Positions 43,101 through 52,935 of a DNA stretch of 64,000 bases are shown here, piece by piece. Both the position numbers and the translations under genes were made by a program. A model generated the notes under the pieces. The model saw only the letters and a program-made list of their open reading frames with translations. It made no database searches and had not been told where the DNA came from. The stretch is from Vreelandella subterranea (lineage in GTDB: Bacteria; Pseudomonadota; Gammaproteobacteria; Pseudomonadales; Halomonadaceae), in assembly GCF_900111305.1 (NCBI RefSeq), contig NZ_FOGS01000002.1, positions 372,001 to 436,000 on the forward strand, in the 5' to 3' direction. Each line of letters starts with the position of its first letter. The stretch's first letter is position 1.

Positions 43101-44074
43101 GGCGTCTCTCCCTTGAAATGCTGCCAGCCGTGATAGCGCTGGACGGAAAGTCCATGCACGCCTGGGATGTCGCTGCACTCACCAATCACGTGGAGCGGAA
43201 CGCCTGACATTGCCAGCTGCTGGCGCGCTTTTTCGACATGAGCCGAAGGCAACGTCACCAATAGCTCATAGTCGTCGCCGCCGGTCAATGTGGCCTGGCG
43301 AGCCGCTTCTGGACCCAGGGCCTGTTCCAGGCCTTCAGCCAGGGGCAATGCCTCCAGCGATAACCTTGCCCCTACGCCAGACGCCTCGCGCAGATGGCCC
43401 AGGTCAGCTAACAGTCCGTCTGAAATATCGATCGCCGCAGTCGCCCACTCGCGCAGCGCTTCGCCTGCGGCCAAGCGCGGCGTGGGCCATAAATAGCGCT
43501 CAAGCAGCGGGTGTGCGCTGTCGCGTTCCCCCTGTTGCCACAGCGCCAAACCGCCAGCTCCCCCACCCAGGGCGCCGGTCACCGCAATCACATCGCCAGG
43601 TCGGGCACCGCTACGCGTCAGCGCCGTGGCATTGGGCACGTCCCCCATGACGGTCACGGCGATAGAAAGCAGGCCCGACGTGACGTCGCCACCCACCAGC
43701 GTTGTGGCGTGCCGACCGGCCAGTGTGGCAAACCCCCGCGCATAGCCCGAGAGCCAGGCATCGGCAGCGTTATCGTCAGCAAATTGCGACTGATCAAGTG
43801 TCAGCGCCATCACGCACCAGCGTGACGTCGCCCCCATGGCGGCCAGGTCACTCAGGGCCACGGCCAGCGCACGGTGCCCGATGGCCTCAGCGGGCGCGTC
43901 GCCGGGGAAGTGAACGTCCACCACCGACGTATCCACGCTCACCACAAGCTGGCGGCCTGGTTGCGGGTTAAGCAAGGCAGCGTCATCGCCGATCCCAAGC
44001 GCCACACCCTGCTGGTGGACGTCATGGGTCGGCAACGTGAAATAACGTCGAATCAGATCAAATTCGGCAAGCAC
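43097..44074 (-). CDS. thiL: Thiamine-monophosphate kinase
   Basis: Phosphorylates thiamine monophosphate to thiamine diphosphate. The 325 residues have the ThiL/PurM fold: FDLIRRYF start, GIGDDAALL near residue 27, VDTSVVDVHFP, DISDGLLADLGHL in the second half and GGDDYELLVTLP (about 265-276). Sixty bases after nusB and coupled to pgpA. No thiamine riboswitch noticed. Confidence 0.95.
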   Translation of the reverse strand: MLAEFDLIRRYFTLPTHDVHQQGVALGIGDDAALLNPQPGRQLVVSVDTSVVDVHFPGDAPAEAIGHRALAVALSDLAAMGATSRWCVMALTLDQSQFADDNAADAWLSGYARGFATLAGRHATTLVGGDVTSGLLSIAVTVMGDVPNATALTRSGARPGDVIAVTGALGGGAGGLALWQQGERDSAHPLLERYLWPTPRLAAGEALREWATAAIDISDGLLADLGHLREASGVGARLSLEALPLAEGLEQALGPEAARQATLTGGDDYELLVTLPSAHVEKARQQLAMSGVPLHVIGECSDIPGVHGLSVQRYHGWQHFKGETP

Positions 44075-44133
44075 AAAGGCCCCTTGAACGCAGCGTCAGC
44101 AAGAACGCGCCGTTACCCGGTCCATGGGGCCGG

Positions 44134-44637
44134 TTAGCGACGACGCGCACTGACTTCAGCACTCCGCAAGCGAATAGCTAACTTGTCGAGAATACCGTTC
44201 ACGTATTTATGGCCGTCGGTGGCACCAAACGACTTGGCCAACTCAACGCCTTCGTTAATGACCACGCGATAAGGCACTTCCATACGCCGCGACAATTCGT
44301 AGGCCCCCAGGCGAAGGATGGCCAGCTCGACGGCATCCAGGTCTTCCAGACGACGGTCAAGCAACGGTGCTATCTCACGGTCCAACTCTGCCTTGAAACG
44401 GGACGTATTGATCAGCAGCTCGTGAAACAGCGCCTTATCGGCAATTTCCATCACCTTGGCCCAATTCTCATAATCTTCCATGTCGGCATCGGGCAGATGG
44501 CTGCGGAACTCGGCTTCAATGGTGTTGATCGGTTTACCGGTCATGTGCCACTGATACAGCCCCTGCACCGCCAGCTCACGCGCCGCCTGTCGGCCTTGCT
44601 GGGCAGCCGAGGGTTTGCGCTCGCGACGTTCACTCAT
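44134..44637 (-). CDS. nusB: Transcription antitermination factor NusB
   Basis: RNA-binding helical protein of 167 residues from MSERRE (44637); the longer frame to 44733 overlaps rib[32 protein letters not shown] and [25 protein letters not shown] (two segments) are the NusB landmarks. Binds boxA RNA with S10 during rRNA transcription. Its start overlaps the ribH end by 8 bases. Confidence 0.95.
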   Translation of the reverse strand: MSERRERKPSAAQQGRQAARELAVQGLYQWHMTGKPINTIEAEFRSHLPDADMEDYENWAKVMEIADKALFHELLINTSRFKAELDREIAPLLDRRLEDLDAVELAILRLGAYELSRRMEVPYRVVINEGVELAKSFGATDGHKYVNGILDKLAIRLRSAEVSARRR

Positions 44638-45121
44638 GAGCATCACCCGAGGCAATAGCGCGCAACAGCGACACCATTTCCATGGCCGCCATGGCCGCTT
44701 CGGTCCCTTTGTTACCGGCTTTGGTCCCGGCACGCTCGATAGCCTGCTCGATCGACTCCACGGTCAGCACGCCGTTGGCGATTGGCGTATCGAACTCGAG
44801 CTGTAGCTGGTTGAGGGCGGTATTGCAGCCGCCCGCCACATACTCAAAGTGCGGTGTACCACCCCGGATCACCGCCCCCAGGGCGATGACCGCGTCAGGT
44901 TTCACCACCTTGAGGACACGCTTGACGGCCAGCGGCAGTTCCCAGGCGCCGGGGACATGCACAATGTCGATGTGCTCCATATCAACGCCATGGCGAACCA
45001 GGCTGTCGACGGCGCCCTCCACCAGACTATCGACGACGTGGTGATTGAAACGGCCAACCACGATGACATAACGGCCATCAACGTCGACAAAGGTACCTTC
45101 AACTTGAGAAAGGGATTGCAT
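44630..45121 (-). CDS. ribH: 6,7-dimethyl-8-ribityllumazine synthase
   Basis: Riboflavin enzyme of 163 residues from MQSLSQ (45121). [30 protein letters not shown] (active-site loop) and [16 protein letters not shown] with the catalytic His are all present, and [10 protein letters not shown] follows. Condenses the ribityl diaminouracil with dihydroxybutanone phosphate. 13 bases after the ribB-type gene. Confidence 0.96.
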   Translation of the reverse strand: MQSLSQVEGTFVDVDGRYVIVVGRFNHHVVDSLVEGAVDSLVRHGVDMEHIDIVHVPGAWELPLAVKRVLKVVKPDAVIALGAVIRGGTPHFEYVAGGCNTALNQLQLEFDTPIANGVLTVESIEQAIERAGTKAGNKGTEAAMAAMEMVSLLRAIASGDAHE

Positions 45122-45134
45122 CAATTTATACCTG

Positions 45135-46310
45135 CTAAAGTGTATACCGGCTAGAAGAGGTGGACTCATCGGACGTATCGTTCGGCCCCAGCCGCTCGAC
45201 GACTTCCAGGTCAAAGCCGGAAAGTGCCGAGAACTTCCAGGGCGAACTGAGCAGACGCATTTTACCCACACCAAGATGGCGCAGTATTTGCGAGCCGGTG
45301 CCGATCGTTAAGTAATTACCTGCGCCGTCAGAATCGCTGGTGCGGGGCTGGCGCACGCGCTCCAGGAAGATATCCAACTGGTCTTTAAGGTCTTGATTCG
45401 GGCGCCCGTCATCAATCAGCACCAGTACGCCCGCGGGGGCCTCGGCTATTTCGACAAGCGCTCGCTGGGCATCCCAGCGACATTGTTCGCCTTTGGTCAG
45501 CCCCAGCACATCGCGCAACGTGTCGGCCAGGTGGACCCGCACCGTCGTAGGCTGCGCGGGTGTTGGCTGGCCGTTGACCAGGGCCAAGTGATGCGCGCCC
45601 TGGATACGGTCGCGAAACACATGCAGCATCATCTCGCCCTGGGTGGTCATGATCGGCGAGGCTTCAATAGGGTCGACTGTCTGCTCATTGACGATGCGGT
45701 AGTGGATCAAATCGGCAATGGTGCCCATCTTGATGCCGTGCTCTTCAGCAAATGCTTCAAGCTCGGGACGGCGCGCCATGCTGCCATCGTCGTTCATGAC
45801 TTCGCAAATTACACCGCTCGGATCACAGCCCGCCAGGGCCGCCAGGTCGCAGGCGGCCTCGGTATGGCCGGCACGACGCAACACACCGCCGGGTTCGGCC
45901 ATCAGCGGAAAGATATGCCCCGGCTGGACGATATCCGTGGGCTTGGCATGCGGGGCGACAGCGGCCTGGACGGTCCGCGCCCGGTCGGCGGCGGAAATCC
46001 CGGTGGTCACGCCTTCGGTCGCTTCGATCGACAGGGTGAACTTGGTGCCAAACCCCGAACCGTTGTCACGGACCATCAGCGGTAGATTCAGCTGCTCGCA
46101 GCGCGCCCGTGTCATCGGCAAACAGATCAGGCCACGGGCAAAACGCGCCATGAAGTTGATATGCTCCGCCTGGACTTTTTCAGCGGCCATGATGATATCG
46201 CCTTCATTTTCGCGATCCTCGTCGTCCATGAGAATCACCATTTTGCCCTGGCGAATATCGTCGACAAGTTCAGCAATGGGGGCTAATCCCCCAGAGGAAG
46301 CGTGCGCCAT
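45135..46310 (-). CDS. ribB: 3,4-dihydroxy-2-butanone-4-phosphate synthase with degenerate GTP cyclohydrolase II domain
   Basis: Protein of 391 residues from MAHASS (46310). The N-terminal RibB domain is intact ([33 protein letters not shown]) and makes dihydroxybutanone phosphate from ribulose 5-phosphate. The C-terminal GCHII-like domain (about residues 205-370) lacks the zinc motif of three cysteines; the matching stretch reads [17 protein letters not shown]. It is therefore probably inactive as GTP cyclohydrolase, as in RibBX-type proteins, and a separate ribA is expected elsewhere. Confidence 0.92.
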   Translation of the reverse strand: MAHASSGGLAPIAELVDDIRQGKMVILMDDEDRENEGDIIMAAEKVQAEHINFMARFARGLICLPMTRARCEQLNLPLMVRDNGSGFGTKFTLSIEATEGVTTGISAADRARTVQAAVAPHAKPTDIVQPGHIFPLMAEPGGVLRRAGHTEAACDLAALAGCDPSGVICEVMNDDGSMARRPELEAFAEEHGIKMGTIADLIHYRIVNEQTVDPIEASPIMTTQGEMMLHVFRDRIQGAHHLALVNGQPTPAQPTTVRVHLADTLRDVLGLTKGEQCRWDAQRALVEIAEAPAGVLVLIDDGRPNQDLKDQLDIFLERVRQPRTSDSDGAGNYLTIGTGSQILRHLGVGKMRLLSSPWKFSALSGFDLEVVERLGPNDTSDESTSSSRYTL

Positions 46311-46354
46311 GGAATCTCCAATCAAAATTGTCGCAATGGGTGCGATTTCGCGCG

Positions 46355-47539
46355 TCAGGGTACCTTGGTATCGTCGCTCGTGCCAGTCACCACCGGCGAA
46401 GCGATAATCCGCCAATCCTGTCCAACGGCCCGCATATCGTGAATAGTGAGGCGCTGCTGGTCAGCCATCTGGGTGAGCCCTGACAGGGTAAACAAGGGTC
46501 TGGCATCGCCACCCAGCAGCGTCGGCGCAACAAACAGCTGCATTTCATCGATCAATCCCGCGCTGAGCATGGCACCGGCGAGCGTGGCGCCGGTCTCGAC
46601 CAGCAGTTCATTGACATCCTCATTGGCCGCCAGCCACTCAAGCAGAACAGACAGATCCACCCGGCCCTGGGCATCAGCGGATAACACCTGTACCTCTGCC
46701 CCTGCGTCAATCAGTCGCTCGTGCTTTTCAGCCTCCCGGGAAGTGGTAACGACCAGGGTGCGTCCGGGGGCTCGTAAACAGGCGGCTGCCAGCGGCAGCC
46801 GCAACCGGCTGTCGACAATCACCCGCAACGGCTGGCGGCTGGCGATATCAGCGGCATTATCCAAACCAAGCTGCTCGGCGCGAACCGTCAGACGCGAATC
46901 ATCCATGATGACGGACTCCACGCCACTCAGGATCGCACTGGAACGAGCGCGTAACCGCTGGACCTGGGCGCGCGCCTCGGGGCCGGTAATCCATTGGGAT
47001 TCCCCCGACCCCATGGCGGTGCGGCCATCGAGGCTCATCGCCATCTTCATGCGCACAAAAGGACGTTGGGTTGCCATGCGGGCGATAAAGCCCGGGTTGA
47101 GCGCGCGAGCGTCTACCTCCAGCAACCCAACTGACACCTCGATCCCCGCTTCTTCCAACAGGCGAATTCCCCGGCCGCTGACCTGCGGATTGGGGTCGAC
47201 CATGGCGACCACCACTCGCGCCACCCGGGCTTCTTGCAGCGCCAACGCACATGGCCCGGTGCGCCCCGTATGCGAACACGGCTCCAAGGTGACATAGGCG
47301 GTCGCCCCACGGGCACTGCCGCCCGCGGCAGTCAAGGCGTTGATTTCCGCATGCGCCTCACCCGCATGGCGGTGATAGCCCTCGCCCACCACCTCGCCGT
47401 CGCGAACCAGCACGCAGCCGACACGAGGGTTGGGGTCGGTGGTATACAGACCGTGCGCGGCCAGCACCAGCGCGCGGGCCATATAACGATGGTCATTGGC
47501 ACTGAACTGATCATCGACGCTAGACAAGGTGGCACTCAC
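46355..47539 (-). CDS. ribD: Bifunctional riboflavin deaminase/reductase RibD
   Basis: 394 residues. The N-terminal deaminase has the zinc motif HAEINAL and [11 protein letters not shown] (about residues 62-110); the C-terminal reductase begins near 160 with [15 protein letters not shown] and ends with the NADPH-binding region ([12 protein letters not shown]). It carries out the second and third steps of riboflavin synthesis. The start overlaps the nrdR stop (ATGA). No riboflavin synthase gene lies between it and ribB, where many relatives have ribE. Confidence 0.95.
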   Translation of the reverse strand: MSATLSSVDDQFSANDHRYMARALVLAAHGLYTTDPNPRVGCVLVRDGEVVGEGYHRHAGEAHAEINALTAAGGSARGATAYVTLEPCSHTGRTGPCALALQEARVARVVVAMVDPNPQVSGRGIRLLEEAGIEVSVGLLEVDARALNPGFIARMATQRPFVRMKMAMSLDGRTAMGSGESQWITGPEARAQVQRLRARSSAILSGVESVIMDDSRLTVRAEQLGLDNAADIASRQPLRVIVDSRLRLPLAAACLRAPGRTLVVTTSREAEKHERLIDAGAEVQVLSADAQGRVDLSVLLEWLAANEDVNELLVETGATLAGAMLSAGLIDEMQLFVAPTLLGGDARPLFTLSGLTQMADQQRLTIHDMRAVGQDWRIIASPVVTGTSDDTKVP

Positions 47540-48012
47540 GATGAGGGCCTGCCGTCGGCAGGCTCCTGGGACAGGCGATCAATCTCAGCCCGGAATTCAT
47601 CCAGATCCTGAAATTTGCGATACACCGAGGCAAAGCGAATGTAAGCCACCTGATCGAGGGTTTTCAACGCCTGCATGACCGCCTCACCAATGTCGCGGGC
47701 ATCAATTTCCCGGTCTCCCCGTGCGCGTAATGTCTGGCGTATCCGCTCGACGGACGCTTCAATATCTTCCGCGCTGACCGGCCGCTTTTCGAGTGCCCGG
47801 AGCATGCCAGCACGCAGCTTGGTTTCGTTGAAACTTTCGCGTGAACCGTCAGACTTGATGACGCGGGGCATGATCAGCTCGGCGGTTTCGTAGGTGGTAA
47901 AACGCTCCTGGCAGCTTGCACACTGACGACGGCGACGCACCTGGTCACCGTCGGCTACCAACCGCGAATCGGTCACGCGAGTATCGTTAGCACCACAAAA
48001 AGGGCAATGCAT
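47536..48012 (-). CDS. nrdR: Transcriptional repressor NrdR
   Basis: Zinc-ribbon and ATP-cone repressor of ribonucleotide-reductase genes, 158 residues from MHCPFC (48012). Ribbon cysteines CPFC and CASC, then RFTTYE, then the ATP cone with [16 protein letters not shown]. It binds NrdR boxes depending on bound ATP/dATP. First gene of the riboflavin operon, a common arrangement. Confidence 0.96.
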   Translation of the reverse strand: MHCPFCGANDTRVTDSRLVADGDQVRRRRQCASCQERFTTYETAELIMPRVIKSDGSRESFNETKLRAGMLRALEKRPVSAEDIEASVERIRQTLRARGDREIDARDIGEAVMQALKTLDQVAYIRFASVYRKFQDLDEFRAEIDRLSQEPADGRPSS

Positions 48013-48156
48013 GGCGTTCAACCTGTTGTCGGCCCGTGCAAAGGCGCTGCACGAGAAAGCAAAATACGACCTGTTAATGCGCTATTAACCGATCATTGTA
48101 ACGTTTTGGCACACAAGCTGCACCGTTTGTAGAAGCCTGTTGACTGGGACACCCTC

Positions 48157-49920
48157 ATGACCACCTTCGACGATACCGTTCACGCTTATCTGGAGCACCT
48201 TTATGGCCCCCGCGCCGCGGAGGTTCAGCGCCGCCTCAACCAACGCCTGGCGCATTTTCGCGCCGCAGCAGGCCCACAGGCCTTCACCGAGCAGCAGGGA
48301 CAGCCTGCACCATCGTGGAGCGAGAAAGACCAGTGGTTGATCACCTATGGTGACTCTATCGTCGATGACGAGACGCCTCCCCTGGCTGTGCTTGACGACT
48401 TTTTGCAGGCGCGTCTCGGTGAACGTATCAGCGGCGTCCACGTACTGCCCTTTTTCCCGTGGAGCAGCGACGACGGCTTTTCAGTGATCCACTATAGGGA
48501 AGTGAACCCCGACCTGGGTGACTGGCAACATATTCAAACCCTTGCCCGCCACTACGACCTGATGGCGGACCTGGTGCTCAACCATGTGTCCCGGGAGTCG
48601 CTATGGTTTGTCGATTACCTGAGCGGCAGCCTGCCGGGGCGCGATTATTTTATCGAAGTCGATCCCGACACCGATGTGTCAGCGGTGGTTCGCCCGCGCA
48701 GCAGCCCGCTGCTGGTGCCAATATCCACCCGCCGGGGGACACGCTATCTGTGGGCGACGTTCTCCGAGGATCAGCTTGACCTCAACTTCGAAAACCCCGA
48801 TGTGCTGCTGGAATTTGTCGGCATCCTGCTGTTTTACCTCGAGCAGGGCACCCGTATCGTGCGCCTGGATGCCGTTGCCTTTTTGTGGAAACGACTGGGA
48901 ACCAACTGTATCCACCTGCCGGAAACCCACACCGTGGTTCGGCTGCTGCGTGCCATTGTCGACCACGTTGCCCCCGGCACCCTGCTGATCACCGAAACTA
49001 ACGTACCGCACCACGAAAACATCAGCTACTTCGGGCTTGACCGCCTGGCGGAAGGCCCGCCCGACGAAGCCCACATGATCTACCAATTCACCTTGCCACC
49101 GCTGCTGCTGCACACCCTGACGCGGGGCGAAACGCATACCCTGCAAGCCTGGCTGGCCAGCCTGCCGCCGCTGCCCGACCAGTGCACCTATCTAAACTTC
49201 ACCGCCAGTCACGACGGTATCGGCGTACGCCCCCTGGAAGGCCTGCTACCCGATCACGAACGCGATGCGCTGCTCGAACTGATGCACCGATTCGGCGGCT
49301 TTGTCAGCATGCGCAGTAACCCCGACGGCAGCGACACGCCCTACGAAATCAACATCACCTGGTTTGAAGCCATGCAAGGCACGCGCAAAGGCCCCGACCC
49401 GTGGCAAATTGCGCGCTTCCTGTGCAGCCAGGCGATCATGCTCAGCCTGCAGGGCATTCCGGCCCTGTATATCCATACCCTGACCGGTACCCTCAACGAC
49501 GTGGAAGGCGTTGAGCGCAGCGGTCGCTTGCGCTCGATCAATCGCCGCCGCTGGCAGCGCCGTGAACTCGATTTACTCCTCGACAGCACTGCCACGCCCA
49601 CCCACGACGTTTTCAATGCGCTGAGCCGATTGTTGGGCTACCGACGCCAAGAGCCCTGTTTTCACCCCAACGCTGCCCAACGCGTGCTTGCCTCGGACCC
49701 ATCGCTGCTGGCCATCGAACGTGGCCCGCTGGCCGACGGTCGCCGCCTGTTGGCGCTTTACAATGTCACCGAGGTGCCACTGTCGTTCGATCAGCTCGGT
49801 GATGACGTCCAGCACGCATTATCATCGGTGTCATGGCAGGACCTGAATACCCCATCCTCTGGACAACCCAGCGACCCGCTGCCGCCCTACGCCGTGCGCT
49901 GGCTGGTGCATAGCCCCTGA
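48157..49920 (+). CDS. GH13_18 glycoside phosphorylase (sucrose/glucosylglycerate phosphorylase type)
   Basis: Alpha-amylase-superfamily enzyme of 587 residues. LPFFPWSSDDGFSV is the signature of the sucrose-phosphorylase subfamily. The nucleophile Asp is in RLDAVAF (about residue 240), the acid/base Glu in LITETNVPH (about 283) and the third Asp in NFTASHDGIGV (about 354). It cleaves a glucoside with phosphate to glucose 1-phosphate. Members act on sucrose, sucrose 6-phosphate, glucosylglycerate or glucosylglycerol; in a halophile the last two compatible solutes are plausible. Monocistronic, divergent from nrdR. Confidence 0.85.
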   Translation: MTTFDDTVHAYLEHLYGPRAAEVQRRLNQRLAHFRAAAGPQAFTEQQGQPAPSWSEKDQWLITYGDSIVDDETPPLAVLDDFLQARLGERISGVHVLPFFPWSSDDGFSVIHYREVNPDLGDWQHIQTLARHYDLMADLVLNHVSRESLWFVDYLSGSLPGRDYFIEVDPDTDVSAVVRPRSSPLLVPISTRRGTRYLWATFSEDQLDLNFENPDVLLEFVGILLFYLEQGTRIVRLDAVAFLWKRLGTNCIHLPETHTVVRLLRAIVDHVAPGTLLITETNVPHHENISYFGLDRLAEGPPDEAHMIYQFTLPPLLLHTLTRGETHTLQAWLASLPPLPDQCTYLNFTASHDGIGVRPLEGLLPDHERDALLELMHRFGGFVSMRSNPDGSDTPYEINITWFEAMQGTRKGPDPWQIARFLCSQAIMLSLQGIPALYIHTLTGTLNDVEGVERSGRLRSINRRRWQRRELDLLLDSTATPTHDVFNALSRLLGYRRQEPCFHPNAAQRVLASDPSLLAIERGPLADGRRLLALYNVTEVPLSFDQLGDDVQHALSSVSWQDLNTPSSGQPSDPLPPYAVRWLVHSP

Positions 49921-50016
49921 TAATCCATCAATAGCATGGAATAGCCGGAAAAAGATGCCGATTCAGGCACTGCGCGTTACGCTATCCCCTCGATTCTGCA
50001 ACCACCGAGGAAGATT

Positions 50017-50823
50017 ATGCGCGACAGGTTCTCCCTGCCTCAAACGGTATCACGCCATCTTGCCGGACTGGGCGGCACCATGCTCGGTATGCTCATGATG
50101 CCAATCGCCCAGGCCGACTCACTCCCCGCCCCCATCCAGGCACTGGCGGACCAAGGTTTGCAGATTCACGGCGAATTTGACGCCCCTGGCGGCATGCGCG
50201 GTTTTGGTGCCAGCCGTCAGGGCCAGGAAGTGACCATCTACCTGACCCCTGACGGCGAGCACGCCGTCACCGGCTCGCTGACCGACCAGGATGGCGACAA
50301 CCAGCTCGAGGAAGCCGCGCTGGATAAGCACGTGCGGGCACCGCTCGAAGCACAAACCTGGCAGCTCCTCGAAGACAGCTATTGGATTCAGGACGGCCAG
50401 CGCGACGCGCCACGGGTGGTGTACACCTTTACCGACCCCAACTGCCCCTACTGCCAGGCTTTTTGGGAGGCCGCACGGCCCTGGGTTGAAGCAGGCGAGG
50501 TGCAACTGCGCCATATCGTCGTCGGCATTCTGGCCGCCGACAGCCCCGCCAAAGCGGCCACGCTACTCGCTGCCGACGACCCCGCCGCTGCTCTTGCCCG
50601 CCATAAGCAAGGCGACCGCATCAGCGCCAGCGCCCAACCCCGAGAAATCGAAGAACAGGTATACAGCAACAATCAGCTGTTCGACGGCCTGGGCCTCTAC
50701 GCCACCCCCACCAGCGCCTTCAAACGCCAAACCGATGACGGCGTCACCCGTCTGGACCGCGTCGAAGGCATGCCGGATGAAGAGCGCCTGGAGGAAATGA
50801 TGGGCGGCCCGGCGCCTGATTAA
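50017..50823 (+). CDS. dsbG: Thiol:disulfide interchange protein DsbG
   Basis: Periplasmic isomerase/reductase of 268 residues. Signal peptide ends at about QADS (residue 30); N-terminal dimerisation domain 35-120; the catalytic domain has CPYC after DPN (about residue 147) and cis-proline TPTS near 230. It is clearly paralogous to the truncated protein at 1-615, with the same DPNCPYC and GxL region order. This copy lies in the core genome beside the YeeE/YedE pair. Confidence 0.92.
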   Translation: MRDRFSLPQTVSRHLAGLGGTMLGMLMMPIAQADSLPAPIQALADQGLQIHGEFDAPGGMRGFGASRQGQEVTIYLTPDGEHAVTGSLTDQDGDNQLEEAALDKHVRAPLEAQTWQLLEDSYWIQDGQRDAPRVVYTFTDPNCPYCQAFWEAARPWVEAGEVQLRHIVVGILAADSPAKAATLLAADDPAAALARHKQGDRISASAQPREIEEQVYSNNQLFDGLGLYATPTSAFKRQTDDGVTRLDRVEGMPDEERLEEMMGGPAPD

Positions 50824-50835
50824 GCGATAGCGTCG

Positions 50836-51255
50836 TCAGGCGATGCGCCTGGCGATCACCCAGCCCAGCACCATGGTCGCCAGCATCGCCACTAACGGTA
50901 CCGAAGCACCGCCCAGCGACGCGATGGCGGGGCCCGGACAGTAACCTGAAAGCCCCCACCCAACGCCGAACAACGCCGCCCCAGTCAACAGCCTGGCATC
51001 CAGCCCCTGCTTGCCGGGCAGCTGAAAGCGCTTGGCCAGCAGAGGGGTCGGCTGCTTAAGCACGAAACGGTAGCCAACAAAGGTAGTAATGACCGCCCCG
51101 CCGAGTACGAACATGAGCGTCGGATCCCAGTTGCCGGCAACGTCCAGGAACCCCACGACCCTGGCCGGATCGGTCATGCCCGAGACCGTCAGTCCCAGAC
51201 TGAACAACAGGCCGGCGACATAGCTCGCCGCCATCGTCAGGTGTTGCTTGTTCAT
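50836..51255 (-). CDS. YeeE/YedE-family half-transporter, C-terminal type (DUF6691)
   Basis: Membrane protein of 139 residues from MNKQHL (51255), coupled by ATGA to the upstream partner gene. Four spans; the signature GVGWGLSGYCPGPAIASLGG carries a conserved Cys. With its partner it forms a two-part YeeE/YedE (thiosulfate or persulfide-type sulfur) transporter, similar to PmpA/PmpB. Convergent with dsbG. Confidence 0.85.
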   Translation of the reverse strand: MNKQHLTMAASYVAGLLFSLGLTVSGMTDPARVVGFLDVAGNWDPTLMFVLGGAVITTFVGYRFVLKQPTPLLAKRFQLPGKQGLDARLLTGAALFGVGWGLSGYCPGPAIASLGGASVPLVAMLATMVLGWVIARRIA

Positions 51256-51713
51256 GCCCCACCTCCCAGGACGTGACGCACGACATAGACGGTCACCAGG
51301 GCAGTGCCCAAAAACGTGACCGTCGCCGCCAAAGACCGCTTGGAGAGACGCGCCAGCCCGCACACCCCATGACCGCTGGTACAGCCGCTACCCAGACCGG
51401 TGCCCAGACCGACCAGCAGGCCTGCCACCAGCATTAGCGGTACGCCGCCCAGCGGCTGTCCGATGACCTCGCCAGGATAATTGACGACGTTGCCCCATCC
51501 GGCGCCAAGCCCCATCAATAGCAATGGCCCGCTGACCAGGCCGACTAGAAACGCCGCCCGCCAGGCGCTATCGCCCTTAGGCCGCTGGGCGATCAAGTTA
51601 CCGACAATACCGCTGATACCGGCGATTCGCCCCAGGCTTGCCATCAACCAAACCGCCGATATGCCAATTAAAACGCCACCTATCAACCCCTGCAGGCTTG
51701 ATGTCAATTCCAC
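51252..51713 (-). CDS. YeeE/YedE-family half-transporter, N-terminal type
   Basis: Membrane protein of 153 residues with four to five spans. GLGSGCTSGHGVCGLARLS is the conserved cysteine signature of the first YeeE/YedE half. Works with the next gene. Expected role: uptake of sulfur compounds such as thiosulfate or persulfide. The GGAGG-like AGGAGG stands before the ATG. Confidence 0.85.
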   Translation of the reverse strand: MELTSSLQGLIGGVLIGISAVWLMASLGRIAGISGIVGNLIAQRPKGDSAWRAAFLVGLVSGPLLLMGLGAGWGNVVNYPGEVIGQPLGGVPLMLVAGLLVGLGTGLGSGCTSGHGVCGLARLSKRSLAATVTFLGTALVTVYVVRHVLGGGA

Positions 51714-51721
51714 GTAACCTC

Positions 51722-51783
51722 CTGTTCGTCTATGGCCCTGTTCGTCTATGGCCCTGTTCGTCTATGGCCCTGTTCGTCTATGA
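51722..51783. repeat. Tandem 16-bp repeat, about four units
   Basis: Three full head-to-tail copies of CTGTTCGTCTATGGCC and a partial fourth, directly upstream of the YeeE gene and about 140 bases before rbgA. A slippage-prone array that could change promoter spacing. Confidence 0.9.
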
Positions 51784-51924
51784 CGGTCAGCTGCCTATTT
51801 GATTTCAATACAATTATATATTTATACCATAATAGCATATAAGGCCAGCTAACTTTGACGACAACCCTTTTGCTCAACACCTTCTGTTAAGATGCACCGC
51901 ATTAGCAATTTGCAGGAGAAACCC

Positions 51925-52878
51925 ATGCTCGGCTGGTTCCCCGGACATATGAACAAGGCCCGCCGCCAGATCCAGGAGGCGTTGCCGGAAATCGACGTGG
52001 TCATCGAAGTGCTCGATGCGCGGCTACCCTACTCCAGCGCCAACCCTATGCTTGCCGAGCTGACTCGCCACAAGCCGGTGCTCAAGATTCTCTCCCGTGC
52101 GGACCTGGCCGACCCGGAACGCACCGCCGAGTGGGTCGCGTTTTTTGACGCCCAGGACGACACGCGCGCGCTGGCAGTCACCACCACCCATACCCGTGAG
52201 CTGAAAAAAATTCCCAAGCTCTGCCACGAACTGGCCGGGGCCGTGCGCGCCGACCGCGATGTCCGCGTCATGGTGATGGGCATTCCCAACGTGGGTAAGT
52301 CGACCCTGATCAACGGTCTGGCAAAGCGCAAGATCGCCAAAACCGGCAACGAGCCAGCGGTGACCAAACGCCAGCAGAAGGTCCGCATCGACGGCCGCGT
52401 GGCGCTCGTCGACACCCCCGGGGTGCTATGGCCCAAGATTGAAGACCAGGCCAGCGCCTATCGACTGGCGGCAAGCGGTGCCATTCGCGATACCGCGATT
52501 GAATACACCGACGTGGCGATCATCACCAGCGCGGAACTGGCCAGACGCTACCCGGATGCGCTGATCGCCCGCTACAAGCTCAAGGCATTACCTCCCTATA
52601 CGCCATCCAGCACCCATGAGGTCGACGCTGACGGTCCGCAAAAGCCTGATTTCTTGGCAATCGCAGGCTTTGACGGCCAGGCCATCCTCAAGGAAATAGC
52701 GGGCAAGCGCGGCGGGTTACGCCCCGGCGGTGCGGTTGACCTGCATCGGGGCGCTGAAGTCTTGCTGCACGAACTGCGTGACGGCAAGCTGGGAAGGCTG
52801 ACATTGGAAACCCCCGACGATATTCCACCGCCACCGGTGCACGAGGACGAAGACAGCACCTCCCATTCCGACGCATAA
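51925..52878 (+). CDS. ylqF: Ribosome biogenesis GTPase YlqF/RbgA
   Basis: Circularly permuted GTPase of 317 residues from MLGWFPGHM (51925; the frame opens at 51892). Order G4 (SRADL about 50-54), G1 (GIPNVGKST about 127), G2, G3 (DTPG about 174) confirms the YlqF class. It acts in late large-subunit assembly. A C-terminal tail rich in Asp and Pro (DDIPPPPVHEDEDS) is acidic as usual in halophiles. GCAGGAGAA precedes the ATG. Confidence 0.94.
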   Translation: MLGWFPGHMNKARRQIQEALPEIDVVIEVLDARLPYSSANPMLAELTRHKPVLKILSRADLADPERTAEWVAFFDAQDDTRALAVTTTHTRELKKIPKLCHELAGAVRADRDVRVMVMGIPNVGKSTLINGLAKRKIAKTGNEPAVTKRQQKVRIDGRVALVDTPGVLWPKIEDQASAYRLAASGAIRDTAIEYTDVAIITSAELARRYPDALIARYKLKALPPYTPSSTHEVDADGPQKPDFLAIAGFDGQAILKEIAGKRGGLRPGGAVDLHRGAEVLLHELRDGKLGRLTLETPDDIPPPPVHEDEDSTSHSDA

Positions 52879-52935
52879 TGACGCATCGACCGGCAATGCC
52901 GCGCGGCCACTGGACACTTTTGGAAATAACGGCTC

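Noticed and set aside
46311-46354. FMN riboswitch before ribB
   Set aside because: Only 44 bases separate ribD and ribB, too short for an RFN element, and no conserved RFN segments were seen.
51722-51783. CRISPR array
   Set aside because: Units are contiguous 16-base repeats with no spacers and no cas genes nearby.
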